Origin: Lampris incognitus
Taxonomy: Eukaryota > Chordata > Actinopteri > Lampriformes > Lampridae
NCBI RefSeq assembly: GCF_029633865.1
Contig: NC_079224.1
Location: 23,926,895-23,990,894, forward strand
DNA length: 64,000 nucleotides
Direction of reading: 5' to 3'
Part shown: in pieces, positions 1 to 12,000 of the stretch
Layout of the letters: each line of letters begins with the position of its first letter
Position numbering within the stretch: position 1 is the first letter of the stretch
The notes under the pieces: generated by a model
Told to the model about the DNA's origin: nothing
The model's database searches: none
Seen by the model: the letters and a program-made list of their open reading frames with translations, nothing else
Program-made: the position numbers and the translations under genes

Positions 1-1374
1 CTAAAAAAGGTAAAACACAGCCTGGTGGCTCTGTGTTAGAAAGTGCCTCTCCTTTAGAAAAGACGGGTCACACTACTTCATTTGAGTAACTGGCAATAGT
101 CCAATACAATGACTCAAAACTAGAAAATAAAAATATGGATTATTAGAAACAGAAATGTGTAAATATATAAACATAATACTGTTTGTATATGTGTGTATAA
201 AAAAAGAACTCCAAATCCAAAAGAAAGGAGCAAAATAAACTAAGATAGTGGCAAGCAGTGGGAATCAAGAACCAGAGTCTTTCTGTAGCTTTTTCTCCTC
301 TCCTGACTTCATTTGTCCCTCTGGTCAAACTCAGGCTATGGCTCCAAAACCTTCAAAGAAAGAAAAGACGTAAAACAAGTCATGTTAGAATTCTTATGTC
401 AGGTTTTTGGTTAAGTGCAGAGGTGCCAACACTGAAAAGATGGAAACCAGAACAGCAAGGGTGAAAAACCAGAATTTGCCCATAAAAACCAGAACATGGT
501 CATCGGTGGCTAAGTGAACTCGAAAAAAGTACCTCAGACCATTCTAAATGTATTGTCATTGATTTATTGTTATCGTTATCCATTTCACATGTGTATCTGA
601 AAGGGTCAAAGAGAAGTCAGTGAATAAGGCTAGAACTACTACATCAAGTACTGTACGTTAAAGTACTGTATATTTGCTCCACTACAAGGCTTTGAAAAGC
701 ACAGCACTGTTCCTTTAAATTGAATGCCATTAGACAATTTTCCGAGGTAAGAGAAAAGCTTACATTTTTTTTAGGGCGGGTTAACCATCACTTTACCATA
801 GGGAGTTCCCCATAGACTATTAGATGACACTAGATCAGTATTTACACCGATTAGCCACAACATTAAAACCACCTGCTTAAACCAGTTTTTTCAAGATTAA
901 AAATGCTTTAAACTATAAACGTATCTATAAACACTTACTATTTCATTATATGATATGTGTACTTATATAAACAGATAATCATAAGTGAATTGCATTCTAA
1001 AGTTTTTAAATGAAAATGGAAATCGTGTAAGCTCACTGGGAAAGGGTGGGGGGGTGCATTGTTTTGTTATTTAAATATCTTGGTACGTACTGGTGTTCAT
1101 GATGACGTCTATCTTAACAGGTGCTCCAGGACCTGTAGAATTTTTCATATTTAAAAAAAAAAAATAAAGACCACCCGCAATATTTAAAAATGCATAGCAT
1201 CTAATCCTACGCCAGTTTCACCCTTCCCTCCATTGGAATTACACGGTACTGCATGTGGTGAAACATGTAGGAATCGACCCCATGCATTTTGAAATATCCC
1301 CGTTATGTTGTGAAAAAGACACGACAGGCGAAGCTCTACTCGGAGCGCACTCCATTTAATCAACAACACAACTA
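1..1374. other. Unassigned left flank
   Basis: AT-rich non-coding sequence. A short piece at about 848-880 (ACCGATTAGCCACAACATTA AAACCACC) is a known-looking fish repeat scrap. No gene is supported. Confidence 0.4.
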
Positions 1375-2540
1375 ACTACCTTCACTCATGTGACTCAGGT
1401 AAAACATTTAACAGGATTGACTGGATCTCTTCACATGCAGGTAATGCAAGTTGAGTCACGACCCTACCTCCTTCTTCATTAAAATAGCGTACAACAGCTT
1501 GATATAGTTGTGTCTCTTTATTATTGCTGCCATCAGTCACAAGTGAGAACAATTTGACTTTTAACTAGTGGCCAAGTCAGCCGTCGATGTAGCTGCACAG
1601 ATTTGTGTAATAGCAGTTATGTTGGTTCTTGCACACGCTTACTTTTTTTAAAAATAAATTTATTTCTGATTTTTCCCTTTTTTCTCTCAATTTAGAGGCC
1701 AATCGATCCCTATTTTTAGTTCAAACACCCACCCTCGTACTGCACGCGTTCGCCAAGGGTATCTCTCCGGCCGGCAGTCTCGAAGGAGACGCCTCGCCAC
1801 TTTCGTGACAAGGCGAATCCAGGCCGAAACACTGCTTTTTCCAACACACACAGACGCATTCATGTGACGAACACAAGCCGACTCCGCTCCCCCTCTCGAA
1901 GACAGCATTGCCAATTATTGCTGCTTCGTCGAGTCCGGCCGTAGTCGGATCTGACGTCCGCAGTGGGCAACTGCATTGAGACAAAGCCGATGCTTAGACC
2001 GCTACACCACCGCGGACCCCAAGCACACGCATACTTTGAGGTGATAATGCTGTCCGGAAATGCAGCTTTAACGAGGTGACCCATGTGATCTGAATCGGCA
2101 ATAGGTAAATTGTGCTCGATAATAAAACTGGTAAATAACGTCTCTGCACGGATAATTCCACACTCACTTCGATCGGTGAAAAATCTGTCAACTGATTTGT
2201 TATCTTTGATGACCTTCGCATATCTGCCATGTTTGATAGTTTTATTGTGCTCTTTTAAATCGTTCAACCCACCATGTTTGGAAATGTCGCATCTGCAGTA
2301 CTCACAATACGCATAAAAATCAGAGTTTACTTGGTTTGATAAACGACAATAGTTTAGAATACTCATCTCTAAACTTTTGGTGGCAAGGCCTAAGGTTCTT
2401 TGAGGTAGACGCCGTCATCATTGGCACTGCATTTAATTTTCTCACTAAACTCACACAGGCCCCCTGCAGGTTCTTCTTGCTACGGAGAAAAAGACCGCTT
2501 ACGTTGCAGCTGTTATTGAACTCTCAAGGTCGTGATTAGT
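1375..2540 (-). pseudogene. hAT-type transposase remnant split by a SINE
   Basis: Minus-strand reading gives a BED-like zinc finger (YCEYCRCDISKHGG, then KEHNKTIKH) at about 2240-2310, and a stretch ending in HMGHLVKAAFPDS. After the SINE at 1646-2022 it resumes with KLFSLVTDGSNNKETQLYQ at about 1510-1570. VTDGSN is the typical first catalytic-Asp region of hAT transposases of the ZMYM/ZNF862-like kind. The reading frame carries stops outside the SINE as well, so the element is dead. Its outer ends were not found. It lies just downstream of the septin 2 stop codon and could contribute to its 3' UTR. Confidence 0.7.
1646..2022 (-). mobile_element. tRNA-derived SINE, family 1, copy A
   Basis: The minus strand begins with a tRNA-like head (GTCCGCGGTGGTGTAGCGG, an A-box) and ends in an A/T-rich tail. 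It is flanked by a 15-bp target duplication with one mismatch (1631-1645 GCACACGCTTACTTT, 2023-2037 GCACACGCATACTTT). It is about 90% alike by eye to the copy at 61964-62357. This copy lacks about 20 bases covering the B-box that the other copy keeps. It is inserted in the hAT remnant, so it is younger than that element. Confidence 0.9.
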
Positions 2541-2707
2541 CCCGCCTATTTCAGCTTCTCATTGGATGCCCAAGTTAAACTGCCATCGGACTGGTAGATA
2601 ACTGGTGGTGGGGGGGGGGGATCCAGAAAAAACGTATTTATGACCTTTCTCATAGCACCGCAGCAGAGGGTCAAAAACCGTAGCTACTACGGGTAAACTG
2701 GAACAGT

Positions 2708-2846
2708 TAGCACCACTGTAATACCCTTTTCCCACTAGCCAAAAACCCCGCAAAAACCCGCTAATGTCCGCCTGTGGTCAATGTAAAAAGGTGGATGTTA
2801 ACGGGGTTTTTGGGCAGTGGGAAAAGGGTATAAGTGGCACAACACT
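2708..2846. repeat. Foldback (MITE-like) repeat
   Basis: Two arms of about 50 bases are inverted around 2770: ATACCCTTTTCCCACTAGCC at 2721-2740 faces GGCAGTGGGAAAAGGGTAT at about 2812-2831, and both continue into CAAAAACCCCG/CGGGGTTTTTG. The arms, including the outer GCACCACT/AGTGGCAC, are imperfect. This is the form of a short non-autonomous DNA transposon. No family is assigned. Confidence 0.55.
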
Positions 2847-3074
2847 ATTGGTTTTGGATGTAGTTTGTGGATATACTAAAGTCAAATGTAAAATAAAAGC
2901 AAGAACCCCAAAAATACCCGCATTTACGGTTTTAACCATGTGTCTGAAATGACCAAGTTGGGAAAGTAGATAATTAGGTATACCACTGTTCAGATGGGAA
3001 TGTGTTTTCTATTTACGTCAGAGACAAAAGAGATGTATGCGTGTGTGTTCATAGGTTTTGCTCACCAAAGGGTT

Positions 3075-6000
3075 TCACACGTCTCCCTCTCCATCTCCCT
3101 GCTTCTGCATCTGGGCCTGCATCTTGGCAATCATCTCCTGCATTCGTCTCAACTGCTCAGAAAAGACACGGGGATATATTGTTAAACTTATATCTGGGAT
3201 ATTGTGTATATTCCCTTAGAACTACGGTACAGAATTATTGTTCTCAGGTTTTGGAGGTACTTTTCAGTGCTTTTTTTCTATCTGTTGGCGTCAATTCCAC
3301 TGCTCCTACCTTTCCAAACCTGACTGGAAATTAGTTCTGACACCTTGATTTTGTGAATCATTTATAAAACATATCAGTCAACCATGGCCTTGTTTTCTTG
3401 TTTTCTGCAATAGTGTGAACACATAAAACAAGAAATAGTGAGATGCAAAAAAAAAAAATCCTTATGGTGCCTTGCAAAAGTATTCAACCCCCTTGACAGT
3501 CATCACTAATTTCTGAATTGTGAAAGATACTCACACATCTTTTCCTGAACAATGTTATTTTTGTGAACCCATAAGCTCTAACAGCATGTTCCCAAAGCCA
3601 AAGTAAGTTTTCGCTGACTTTTTATTAATAAATTAGAAACTAAAATATAGTGCTTGCATAAGTATTCAACCCCTTGTGCTCTGAAAGCTCCAAGTTTACA
3701 CAAATGACAAATTATTCCTAAAACAAATTCAGGTTAACACAACTGGGCATAATTAGTGTGCGCCTGTAAGATATTAAAGTAACAGTCTCATTTATAGGTA
3801 TAAAAAGCACTCCGTGTAAAGTTCATTAGCCAGGTGTGAACTCCATCAGAAAATGAAGACAAAGGAGCATAATACCGAAGTCAGAGACAAGGTGATTAAA
3901 ATGCAAAAGGCGGGAAAGGGATACAAAACAATATCCAGGTGTTTGGATGTCCCACGAAACACTGGGATCAATTGTCAGAAAGTGGAAGCTGTATGTTTGT
4001 AGGTCAGGCCGTCCCTCAAAGCTAAGTGTCTGAGCAAGACATGGGCTAGTTAGGAAAGCCACAGATGATCCTGCAATCACCTTGAAGGAGCTCCAGAGGT
4101 CAGTGACTGAAACTGGAGTAAATGTGCATGAGTCAACCATATCACGGGCTCTCCATAAATCTCCCCTGTATGGGAGGGTGGCAAGAAAGAAGCTGTTGCT
4201 CAAAACTATGCATATAAAAGCACGCTTGGAATGTGCTACCAAGCATGAGAGAGACCCAGTTAGGATGTAGGTAAAAGTTTTGTGGTCAGATGAGAGGGAA
4301 GATGAGCTTTTTGGCCATAACTCAAAGCGTTTTGTGTGGCGCAAACCTAATAATGCTCATGCCCTAAAAAATACCTTCCCTACAGTGAAGCATGGTGGCG
4401 GCAGCATAATGCTATGGAGTTGCTTTTCATCTGCAAGCACTGGGAACCTTGTTCCAATTGAGGGAAGAATACATGGAGCTAAAAACAGGGAAATATTGGA
4501 AGAAAACCTGTTGCAGTCTGCCATAAAACTGAAGCTTGGGAGAAGGTTCACCTTCCAGCAGGACAATGATCCTAAGCACAAGGCTAAAACAACAATGGCA
4601 TGGCTCGGCAACAAAAAGGTGAACAAAACGTTTTGGAGTGGCCAAGTCAAAGGCTGGACCCCAACCCCATTGAAAATCTGTGGCACAGACTGAAAATCGC
4701 AGTCCAGAGGTACCATCTCACCAACCTGCAAGACCTATACAAATTCTGCCAAGAAGAATGGGCAAAAATTACTCCAGAAGAATGTGCAAAGCTTGTACAT
4801 ACTTACCCCAAGCGAATCATAGCTGTTAATGTAGCAAAAGGGTACTCTACAAAGTGTTGATATGTGGGGGTTGAATACTTATCCATCCATCCATTATCTG
4901 AACCGCTTATCCTGCTCTCAGGGTTGTGGGGATAATGAAGCCTATTCCAACAGTCACTGCAAGTGCTATATTTTAGTTTGCAATTTATTTAAAATAAAGT
5001 CTGTGAAACATAGCTTATTTTGGCTTTGGGAACATGCTGTTGGGGCTTATGGGTTCACAAAAACAATATTGTTCAGGAACAGATATGCGAGTATCTTTTA
5101 TAATCCAGAAATTAGTGATGACTGTCAAGGGGGTTGAATACTTTCGCAAGGCACTGTATCAAATGTAACTGATGCATTCCCAGACATTTTGACCCCATTA
5201 AATATTTTTAAGAGGACTTCACTTCACAATGGTGGACATGGTTGGGGGAAATAGATAAATCCAGCGAGGAGGAATCCCTTCAAAATGAAGATAAACCCCT
5301 GGAATTAAATTATTTTTAAAGCTCACCTCAGCCTCCTTCTCTTGAAGGATCATATCCTTGTCCATTTCCTCCGGCTCTGGTCCCTTCCTAGAAGAATCAG
5401 TCAGTCAGTCAAGTTGCATTTTCACACAAGTATAGTTTGTTGGAGTGCACTCAGGGCAAGACTTAATGATTCATGTTTCTAATAGAAAGAATCACAATAT
5501 TACCCACGGTGAACAGTCTTATTTCAAAATGGCAGTCTAAGCAGTTTGATTACTTACAGTGTAAAGTTAAATTACATAGCAAAGATTTAAAGAATTTTAA
5601 TTACAGAATCAGCACAGGGGGGCAGGGATGGAATAAGACCCTCGCCAGCTACCCGGTTTGTGTTTATTTGTGCATGTGTGATTGAGTGAGCATATGTGGC
5701 ACCATTTCAAGTAACATCAAGCAGACATGACGAAAGCAAAAGAGAAAGTGAAGAGGAAGTGGGTGGGGGTTAGTGAAGGTTTCTGTGAAAGAAGACGAAA
5801 CAGAGCATACGAGGAAGAGTGGGCATCTACTACACAGAACTACAAAGATGTGAAAGTTGTAAAGCTACAGAAGCAAGATTCAAGATGAAAGAAGCAAAGT
5901 GCAAAAGTCAGGGGAACAGTGATACCTCCCCCAATTGGAAAAAGGGTACCTCCATCAGTCCATTTATGGGATTGGACAAGTCAAGGCCAGGCAGCCATCA

Positions 6001-9000
6001 TTGGATAGATGGCGCGCCAGTGGGAAGGCAGTAAAACACCTCCCTTATCCTTGGTTGGCTTTAGAGGAAAGTCTAAAAGAATCTTATTGGTCTACATTTA
6101 AGGATGAGATACAGTGGAATCCTGTTTAAAATCTAGAAAGTTACTGTGACAATACATGCCATGAAACTACCAGCTATACGTTAATCCAGAACCCACTAAC
6201 ACCCATAGTATGGTTCAACTCACTACCATGGCCAAATTGTTGTATGGTAAACATGCAAAATGATGAGTTAGAACTATTGGACTACACAGCTGCAATACTA
6301 TCACTAGTCCAATAATATAATATGACTCAATGATGGAGAAAAAGAACACGACATTGTCTGCCACCAGTTTCAACATGAATTGCTCATACATATGGGATTA
6401 CTTTTCATCCACAGGCTTCATGTTACACCTTTGTAAATAACTTGTGTTCTCAATAAGCCCATGTACCCAAAAGGCCCATGAATCTGTGTGTGTGTGTGGA
6501 AAAATGCCTAGCTGCTGCATTTTGGTATAATTGTAATACTAGTGCGTAAAGGAGGTCTACGGTTTGAGATGGGGGAGGTGCAGAAAGGCAGGCTGGCAGA
6601 CAGGTACGTACGCAGGAGACAAAGGCAGAACGTAACCATGGGAGGACAACCTGCCACCCCGTTTGAGGCGCTCCGAGCGGAAGTTCTCGTAGTGCAGATC
6701 CTGGGTCACCTCCTGTAGATCCTGCATGTGGGTACTGAGGGGACAGAAAAGTCGAAATCTTTTAACTACTCACCACACAATCTTTCACCAGAATTTCAAT
6801 AAAGCAACAACTTCTAAATCAATTAACAAATCAGTGTTGAACAGCTGTAAATGGACATCTGGCGGTGTTGGAGGGGTAGATAAATTGTTGTATGATTTAG
6901 CTGCTTCACATTAAGCCTTTAATTGCATGACCCAAACCAAATCAGATGGCACGGCAGGAAATATCATAAAATCATCCTATAGTCCATGGGCCAGACGATA
7001 TTTCGGTACACTCAAGGTGGCAAAACTTACTTATAATTTTTGAAAGGATCCATGTCTGTAGATGATATGTTGGTATGATAACCATTCCTGAGTGGCAGCT
7101 GTATCACAGTTATCAGCTCATGAAGTTAACCACCCGCTAAACTAAATTGCATTTTAGACGCTGGTGCATATCCTGGTTTAGCCTCATGGTCAGGACATTT
7201 TTCAATGTTCTATAATATTGTCTTTGGTATCATTTTAAAGGGGACCTTCTTAGCTTTCATTCAAGCCCTGTTGTGGATATTTCTCACAAATATAGAGGTC
7301 ACTTGAGCTCTTCAACCCGTCAATAACACACATCTTTCTGCAATTTTCGCCTAAACTATATACTTTCTTTTAGCCCTGTGTCATCTAGGAATATCAGGGA
7401 CACAAAACACAAAAACTGGAATACTCACAGGACTGTAAAGATTCAGGAAATGTATAATATACCCATACTATTTCATTGTGTGAGGTGATTGTGAGCCTTA
7501 AATGAGAACTAGACCAAAGCCAGTTAGGTCACAAACTGGTCTCTATACATTTGTTTAAATACACAATCAAAATACATGATAAAAAGGAATACCATAGTGA
7601 GGTAATGAACTATTTTAATATTTTAAACAACATTGACATTTACATATACTTAGTCAATGATACATGTAATCCCATATCATTAGTGGGTATATGTAATGGT
7701 AATGGGTAGGGTAATGGGTATATGTGAATATGGTTACATTATTGTTATCAAGCTCTGGGTAACCAAGTCCAGAATCAACATCCTGTGCATCAATAGACTA
7801 CTACCACAGTAATACCATCAGAATCATCACACTGTCATTCATCAAACTGCTCGTTTCTCTCATCATCTGACTCCCCAAGTTCAAAGTCCAGTTCTGGACC
7901 ATCCTGCTGTTTTTGGTTACTGCAGGTCTGTAACCTGCACATGTCTGTGCATGGAAGTCCATTTGACAGGCACATGCAGCTTGGCATTTTGCATGAATGC
8001 ACACACTTGCATGTTAGCATTTCCAAGACCACATCTGGTGCAGGTGGGGAGCGCATCCAGTAAATGGCCAGCTTGCCTTCATCGTCTGTCCATCCATACT
8101 CAGTAGGGCTTGGCACCACAGGGTTAGCCTGCAGACAGCACTTCCATATTGCTGCCTGATAGTTGGCTCGTTGAACATGCATAAAGAGACAGTCTCTACA
8201 TGGTGGCAGCTGGCTGGACTCAACCTCTCCCCTTTTGGTGCAGAAGAGCTGGTAACGCAGTTTGTTCACCTCAGCAGTGCTGCTATTAGCAACATACATC
8301 CGACAGGTGAACTGCTCAATTTTCTGGAACAGCTCATCACTCACATTCCATGTCTGTCCCAGTTGACTAAAAGTCTCTTGGCAGGAAGTGTGCTTTCTCA
8401 CTATCTTCAGGGCATTCAGCTTCCCTCGACCAGCGAATGCACTGACAGTGTCGCAGCCTGTGAAGGCATGTAAGCCAATTAGGCTGTCACAGATGCTGTC
8501 TCCAAGTGAACTTGCCAGTTTGGTGATGTCGACAAACCGTGTGCGGTTCTGAGTCCCACACTTCTGGTAGATGGGACAGGTGATGTCCTTCTGGAAGCCA
8601 AGACAAAGCACCATGACATCAGTGTCCTCAGCTGTGATGATAACTGACTTTGAGCCTGCATTTGCTGCATGCAATGCATGCAGGAGCAGACGGGTGTCAG
8701 CTTCTTCATGTGTGGAGTGCAGTTCTGCTGCTTCCTCACACCCATCTTCTGTCAACTTGTAGCAGGTTTCCTCACAGGTCATGTACAACACCTTGCCATG
8801 CAGCATAGCTCTGTATCGTGGGAGTTTCCACTCTTCCACCAGAAACTTGATGAGACTGGTCTTGTTGGAGGAACTGCACAGAAATTTTCTCCACTGCTGG
8901 ACGTGGTGTCCCCCTGCAAGATTCTTGTACTGGAGAGTGATGTCTCCACCCCGGTTCAGTCGTTCAGCATCTTTGATCGAAGTCTGGTGATAGACATCAA

Positions 9001-12000
9001 AAACAACATCAATCCTCCCACTCTGTGCTCCCTCATGGAGGACCTGGGTCAAGGCTGATTCTGCCACCTGTGCAAAGGTTTTGTTGTTGCCATTCATTGT
9101 TTGGACCAGGCTCATCCCATCAATGATGGAAGTAGATGGGATTAGGATGTCTTCTGCAGGAGATACATTCTTTTCAAGCTCTCTGGCAAGTGCAGCCTTG
9201 TTTGTTTTTCGTAAGGACCATCAGCATTTGCCAGTGCCCATGGTAGTGGGCCCAATGGGTAGGCAAGGACATCCTTCAGATTCACCTTCCTGCTTTCAGC
9301 CACCAGGATCATGTGACTGAAAAGGTTTCTATCTGCCTTCAGAACCACATCCTGTGCTTTCTTTCCATGAGCTTGTTTTGTGCTGACATTGGAGAATGTT
9401 TTCAGACTTTGCTTGGTCATCTTGTCGTGGAATTTCACAGGTGGTGGGTCTGCATCTAACCTTGTTTGCTGGAATGCTTGGTAGGCCTCTTCTCCTTTCT
9501 CAAGAGCTCTCAAGAGATCTATGGTCACATCAGGTGGAGCCATGTTGCCAGTGGAGAGGCTAACCAAATCAATCTCATCAGGGGACATAGGATTGAGCCA
9601 GTTATTCTCCATAAGGTCCATGAGAGACTGGACATCTGCTTCATCTCTCTTGATCCTTGGACTCTGTAGATCTGGATGAGACCATTTGCACCTGCCTTGA
9701 CCTGTCAGGTCTCTCAGCTGTCTGAGGTACATGCTTCTATACTCAGCTGTGAGATAATATTTGGTCACAGCTCTTGGCTTCAAGCTGAATCCCTTTGTCC
9801 CTCCAGCTGTTTGGGTGTCTTTGTTCACCGTTTCTTCTATAGCTTGGTCAACAGGGATTCGGCCAAAGGGATTGGTGGAGCCCAGTTGGACTGAGAAGCC
9901 TCCTTCCATGAATTCTGTGTACACATCTGGGTGTGTGATGGGCAGCTCAGACATCTGGGCGTAGTAGTAGGGGAGGTAGCGTGCATAATTCATCCTGTCA
10001 TAAGCAAAGCACCATGGGATCATTGCTCGAATGCTAGCCAAGTGTAGCATCCAGTCTCCCTCTCTGGATGCTCGGATGAGCCCCAACAAGATTTCAACCA
10101 TGTCCAAATAGGACATCCAGAAGTTCGAGAGGCTGCCGTTTCCACCTCTAAGGAACTCACGGTAGACTTCAAATAGATCCATGATGCGTGTACAAGAGCT
10201 GTTCTCGAGGACCTCCTTCAAAGCATGTTGTGAGACTTCTTTCCCAAGGCTGTCAATGGTCTTCAGTGTCTCATTCAGGTGAACCATGTCATTCCTGTGA
10301 GTTTCTTCCAACCAGGACAGGAAACCATTCAAGGTCAGTCGCATGAGAGCCTCATACAGGAGCTTGTGTAGTCGCACTGCCCTGTTGTACTTGCGGCCAT
10401 CCATAACACCAGCAATTGAGCCTTCTGCAATCATGCCAGACTCAATGCAGAGGTCTTTGAGTCCAGCATCTTGGAAACGCTTTCCTATTATTGCCAGCAG
10501 TGTGCAGATGGTGTGGAATACCCCAAGCCTAACGATGATATCATGGCACTTGTCATGGTGTTTCCATGTGATCTCGACAGCCTTCGCATACAGGGCTTGG
10601 TCAAACACACAGACAATCTTCCTCAGGCCTAAGCACTGCATGATGCTCAGTGACTGGTTAAGCACCTCGTTGACAGTAGACATTTGTGTCGCTGGAGCAT
10701 TGATGGTAGGCAGATAGCCTATATTGTCGGGGATGACCGTCATCTCTCCTCGAGTCAGGATGTTGAAGCCTGTCCAGCTGCTGACTGACTGTTCTTCTTG
10801 TTGTGACATGCGTGCTAGGACCCAAAGAAGGTTTTTCTCTCTGGCAAGCTTAGTATTGGCTGCAGTATCGGCATCTGACTTTTTGCTTTGTGGTGGCCCT
10901 ACCCGTTGTCCAGCATTGTAAGTTGGTAACATTGGTGGGGGTCCATCAATGCTTCTCTTCTTTGTTTTGGGAACAGTGGGCATGGGTTGGACAGGAAGTG
11001 GGTTGACTGGCTTTGCTTGCACAGCAATCCCATTGACTCTGTGAGATGTTCCCTCACCACTGACAGTTTCTTCAAGACGGTCGATATTGTCCCAGGCTAA
11101 AGTTGTGAATATGCCAGGATGGATGTTAGCTGGAAGGGCAATGCCACTCCCTGATGATGAGTTTCTGGAGACACAGGGCAGTGTTGATCTCTTCCATCTG
11201 TGAATAGGACACACTGTGACCAAGTCGGTTGAGGATGTTTATCAACTCTACATTTCCTGTCAACGATTTGACACTGAATGGCAGAACAATGTGCTTGGAA
11301 GGTTTGGCATTTCCACATGTCACTGCATATACTATGTCATGGCCAAATGACTGCAGAAGGCACTGCACTCTGGGATGCATGATCAGGATCATTTGAGCCT
11401 GTGAGTAGAGAGTACAGGAAGATAATGAGCGACTCTGGAATGGTAGGACATTCTGCTTCTGGTTTGACTTCAGGCGGCCAGGTTTGAGGAACATCTTGAC
11501 TTTTAATGTCTGCTCTCAATTTGATGGCTGCTTTGGCTATAACATCTTGTGCACTGACAATTTTCAGGGTCTGCAGCTCCCTTTTGAGAGACTGATTTTC
11601 TTTGGCAAGTTCCCTCATGGACAAGTTATCGGGATAGAGGAGGAATTTTCCTTTCTCATCAGGGAATATCTGCAAGGCTCCAGCAAACTCACTCTCCAGG
11701 TTTCGCCTTATGTGCTTCTTGGTTGATTCCTTGACTTGGGCAATGCCTTGGGAGCTCATTGAAGCTACCAGTCTAGAAGAGAGATCAGTCATTGTCATCA
11801 CTTGAGGATTTCCAAAAAGCTCCATCCTGATGAAGAGGAACAGCTCATTGTATGCCTTATTCACAGCAGCTTCATACTGGGCTGCAGCATCATCATCTTC
11901 ATTGCTGGCAACCTCTCCTTTGGAAACCTCTTCTTTGGTGTAAAGTCTATAGCATGACCTGTGGTAGTGCCCTTCAGCTGCTACAAGGTCTCTACTCACA

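Noticed and set aside
9081-9320. Plus-strand open frames over the large transposon
   Set aside because: Antisense shadows of the transposase pieces, without motifs.
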